In this document: piece by piece, positions 5,740-6,701 of the stretch
Layout of the letters: the number at the start of each line of letters is the position of its first letter
Numbering within the stretch: the stretch's first letter is position 1
Assembly: GCA_905372875.1 (NCBI GenBank)
Contig: CAJPQU010000106.1
Span: 1-6,701 of the forward strand
DNA: 6,701 bases
Reading direction: 5' to 3'
DNA from: an uncultured Schwartzia sp.
Lineage (GTDB): Bacteria; Bacillota; Negativicutes; Selenomonadales; Selenomonadaceae
Notes under the pieces: generated by a model
Database searches by the model: none
What the model saw: only the letters and a program-made list of their open reading frames with translations
What the model was told of the DNA's origin: nothing
Program-made: the position numbers and the translations under genes

Positions 5740-5761
5740 TATACGGAAAGAAGGAAACGAT

Positions 5762-6631
5762 ATGGCACAGATTACAGCGGCAATGGTAAAAGAACTGCGG
5801 GAGACCACTGGCGCAGGGATGATGGACTGCAAAAAAGCGCTGATGGAAACGGACGGCGATAAACAGAAAGCTATCGATTATTTGCGGGAGAAAGGGATCG
5901 CTAAAGCAGCCAAAAAGGCTGACCGCGTGGCAGCCGAGGGCGCCGTCGGCGCCTTCGTGGACGACGCGGCGAAGGTAGGAGCGCTGGTGGAGGTCAACTG
6001 TGAAACGGATTTTGTAGCCAATACGGATAAGTTTCACGCGCTGGTGGATAAAGTGGCAAAGCATATCGCGGCGGAGAATCCGGAGGATATGGAGGCACTG
6101 AACGCCAGTATCATAGAGGGAAAACCGGTGGCGGAATTTATTAAGGAGTCTATCGCTGCCATTGGTGAGAAGATCGATATCCGTCGCTTCACGCGCTACG
6201 AGACAGCAGGACGCCTTACCAGCTACATCCACATGGGCGGGAAGATCGGCGTTTTAGTGGATCTTTCCGGCGGCACGGCGGAGCTGGGCAAGGATATTGC
6301 TATGCAGGTGGCGGCAGCCAATCCTTCCTGCATCGAACGTTCGCAGGTGGATCCTGCGGCGCTGGAGCACGAGCGGGAGGTCCTCAAAAAACAGGCTCTT
6401 GAGGAAGGGAAACCGGCGAACATCGTAGAAAAAATGGTAGAGGGCCGTATTGGCGCCTATTACAAGGAGGTCTGCCTCCTGGAGCAGCCTTTCGTCAAGG
6501 AGCCGAAGCAGTCTGTGGCGAAAGTGCTGGGGGACGTACAGGCGCTGCGGTTCGCCCGCTATCAGCTGGGCGAAGGCATTGAAAAGAAACAGGAAGATTT
6601 CGCGGCGGAGGTCATGGCGCAGGTGAAGTGA
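5762..6631 (+). CDS. tsf: Translation elongation factor Ts
   Basis: EF-Ts, 289 residues, is the cytoplasmic nucleotide exchange factor that releases GDP from EF-Tu so it can reload GTP and aminoacyl-tRNA. The N-terminal UBA-like domain (1 to about 55) carries the family signature ELRETTGAGMMDCKKAL (11-27). The core has CETDFVANTDKF (80-91), with TDFVA at 82-86, the motif that inserts into the EF-Tu nucleotide site. The C-terminal subdomain has GRLTSYIHMGGKIGVLV (150-166), DIAMQVAAANP (178-188) and EGKPANIVEKMVEGRI (215-230) followed by CLLEQPFVKE (238-247). All of this matches full-length EF-Ts; nothing is truncated. The ATG at 5762 has AGAAGGA 6 bases upstream and the usual MAQITA start; the frame is open further left only because it overlaps the rpsB end. 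It is separated from rpsB by 73 bases holding a strong hairpin and is followed by a strong terminator, so it is probably the last gene of the transcript. Confidence 0.98.
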   Translation: MAQITAAMVKELRETTGAGMMDCKKALMETDGDKQKAIDYLREKGIAKAAKKADRVAAEGAVGAFVDDAAKVGALVEVNCETDFVANTDKFHALVDKVAKHIAAENPEDMEALNASIIEGKPVAEFIKESIAAIGEKIDIRRFTRYETAGRLTSYIHMGGKIGVLVDLSGGTAELGKDIAMQVAAANPSCIERSQVDPAALEHEREVLKKQALEEGKPANIVEKMVEGRIGAYYKEVCLLEQPFVKEPKQSVAKVLGDVQALRFARYQLGEGIEKKQEDFAAEVMAQVK

Positions 6632-6651
6632 GCCGGACGCGGCGCGAAGGA

Positions 6652-6701
6652 AAAAACAGGCGGCCGCCGCAGGAATATTTTCCGCGGCGGCCGCCCGTTT
6701 T
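6652..6701 (+). terminator. Strong GC-rich terminator after tsf
   Basis: GGCGGCCGCCGC (6659-6670) pairs perfectly with GCGGCGGCCGCC (6684-6695). After a bulged A (6671), GGAA (6672-6675) pairs with TTCC (6680-6683) around a TATT loop. The stem continues outward as C6657-G6697 and A-run 6652-6656 with the T-run 6698-6701, which is cut by the window end. It starts about 20 bases past the tsf stop. The flanking A-run could let it act on the opposite strand too. Confidence 0.9.

Noticed and set aside
5642..5761. In-frame 40-codon N-terminal extension of EF-Ts
   Set aside because: It overlaps the end of rpsB and encodes the intergenic hairpin; EF-Ts homology starts exactly at the ATG at 5762 with its own ribosome site.

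Overview
The window looks like a fragment of a diderm Firmicute, most likely class Negativicutes (the Megasphaera / Dialister / Selenomonas / Acidaminococcus type). Two observations support this. The ribosomal protein S2 and EF-Ts sequences are of Firmicutes type (S2 opens MGVISMKQLLEAGVHFGHQT). The window also encodes a TonB-dependent outer-membrane receptor, which requires an outer membrane. GC content looks moderately high (mid-50s percent by eye, not computed), which leaves long meaningless antisense ORFs across the real genes. The placement is an inference, not a proof.

Layout, left to right. Bases 1-57 are a 20-bp perfect inverted repeat at the window edge, probably a fold-back assembly or amplification artefact. 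It obscures the 5' part of rimO, the S12 methylthiotransferase gene; 53-970 holds its radical-SAM and TRAM domains. Fifteen bases later comes a stand-alone CinA C-terminal domain gene (986-1504, pncC type, NMN deamidase), probably cotranscribed with rimO. A 109-bp gap with a weak terminator-like hairpin and a cluster of TACG/CGTA motifs precedes 1614-2507. That gene encodes an uncharacterised secreted protein with a signal peptide, an Ala/Glu/Thr/Pro linker, a globular core with an EF-hand-like loop, and a Lys-rich tail. A bidirectional terminator (2577-2619) separates it from the convergent TonB-dependent receptor gene on the minus strand (2668-4665).

The 290-bp region 4666-4956 is a divergent control region. 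It holds a good sigma-70-type promoter for the receptor on the minus strand, two AT-rich dyads that may be operators, and a near-consensus extended -10 promoter firing right. The rightward transcript has a leader of about 100 nt with a UUCG-capped hairpin and then rpsB (4957-5688, S2). A perfect 15-bp hairpin without a U-tract lies between rpsB and tsf (5762-6631, EF-Ts). A very strong GC-rich terminator closes the operon at the window end.

Functionally there are three blocks: ribosome modification plus pyridine-nucleotide salvage at the left, a cell-envelope pair of a secreted protein and an outer-membrane nutrient receptor in the middle, and the classic translation operon rpsB-tsf at the right. 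I see no mobile element, CRISPR array, tRNA or rRNA, and no clear novel multi-gene system. The items most worth a second look are the uncharacterised secreted protein, the orphan receptor with its control region, the two RNA structures of the rpsB-tsf transcript, and the edge palindrome.
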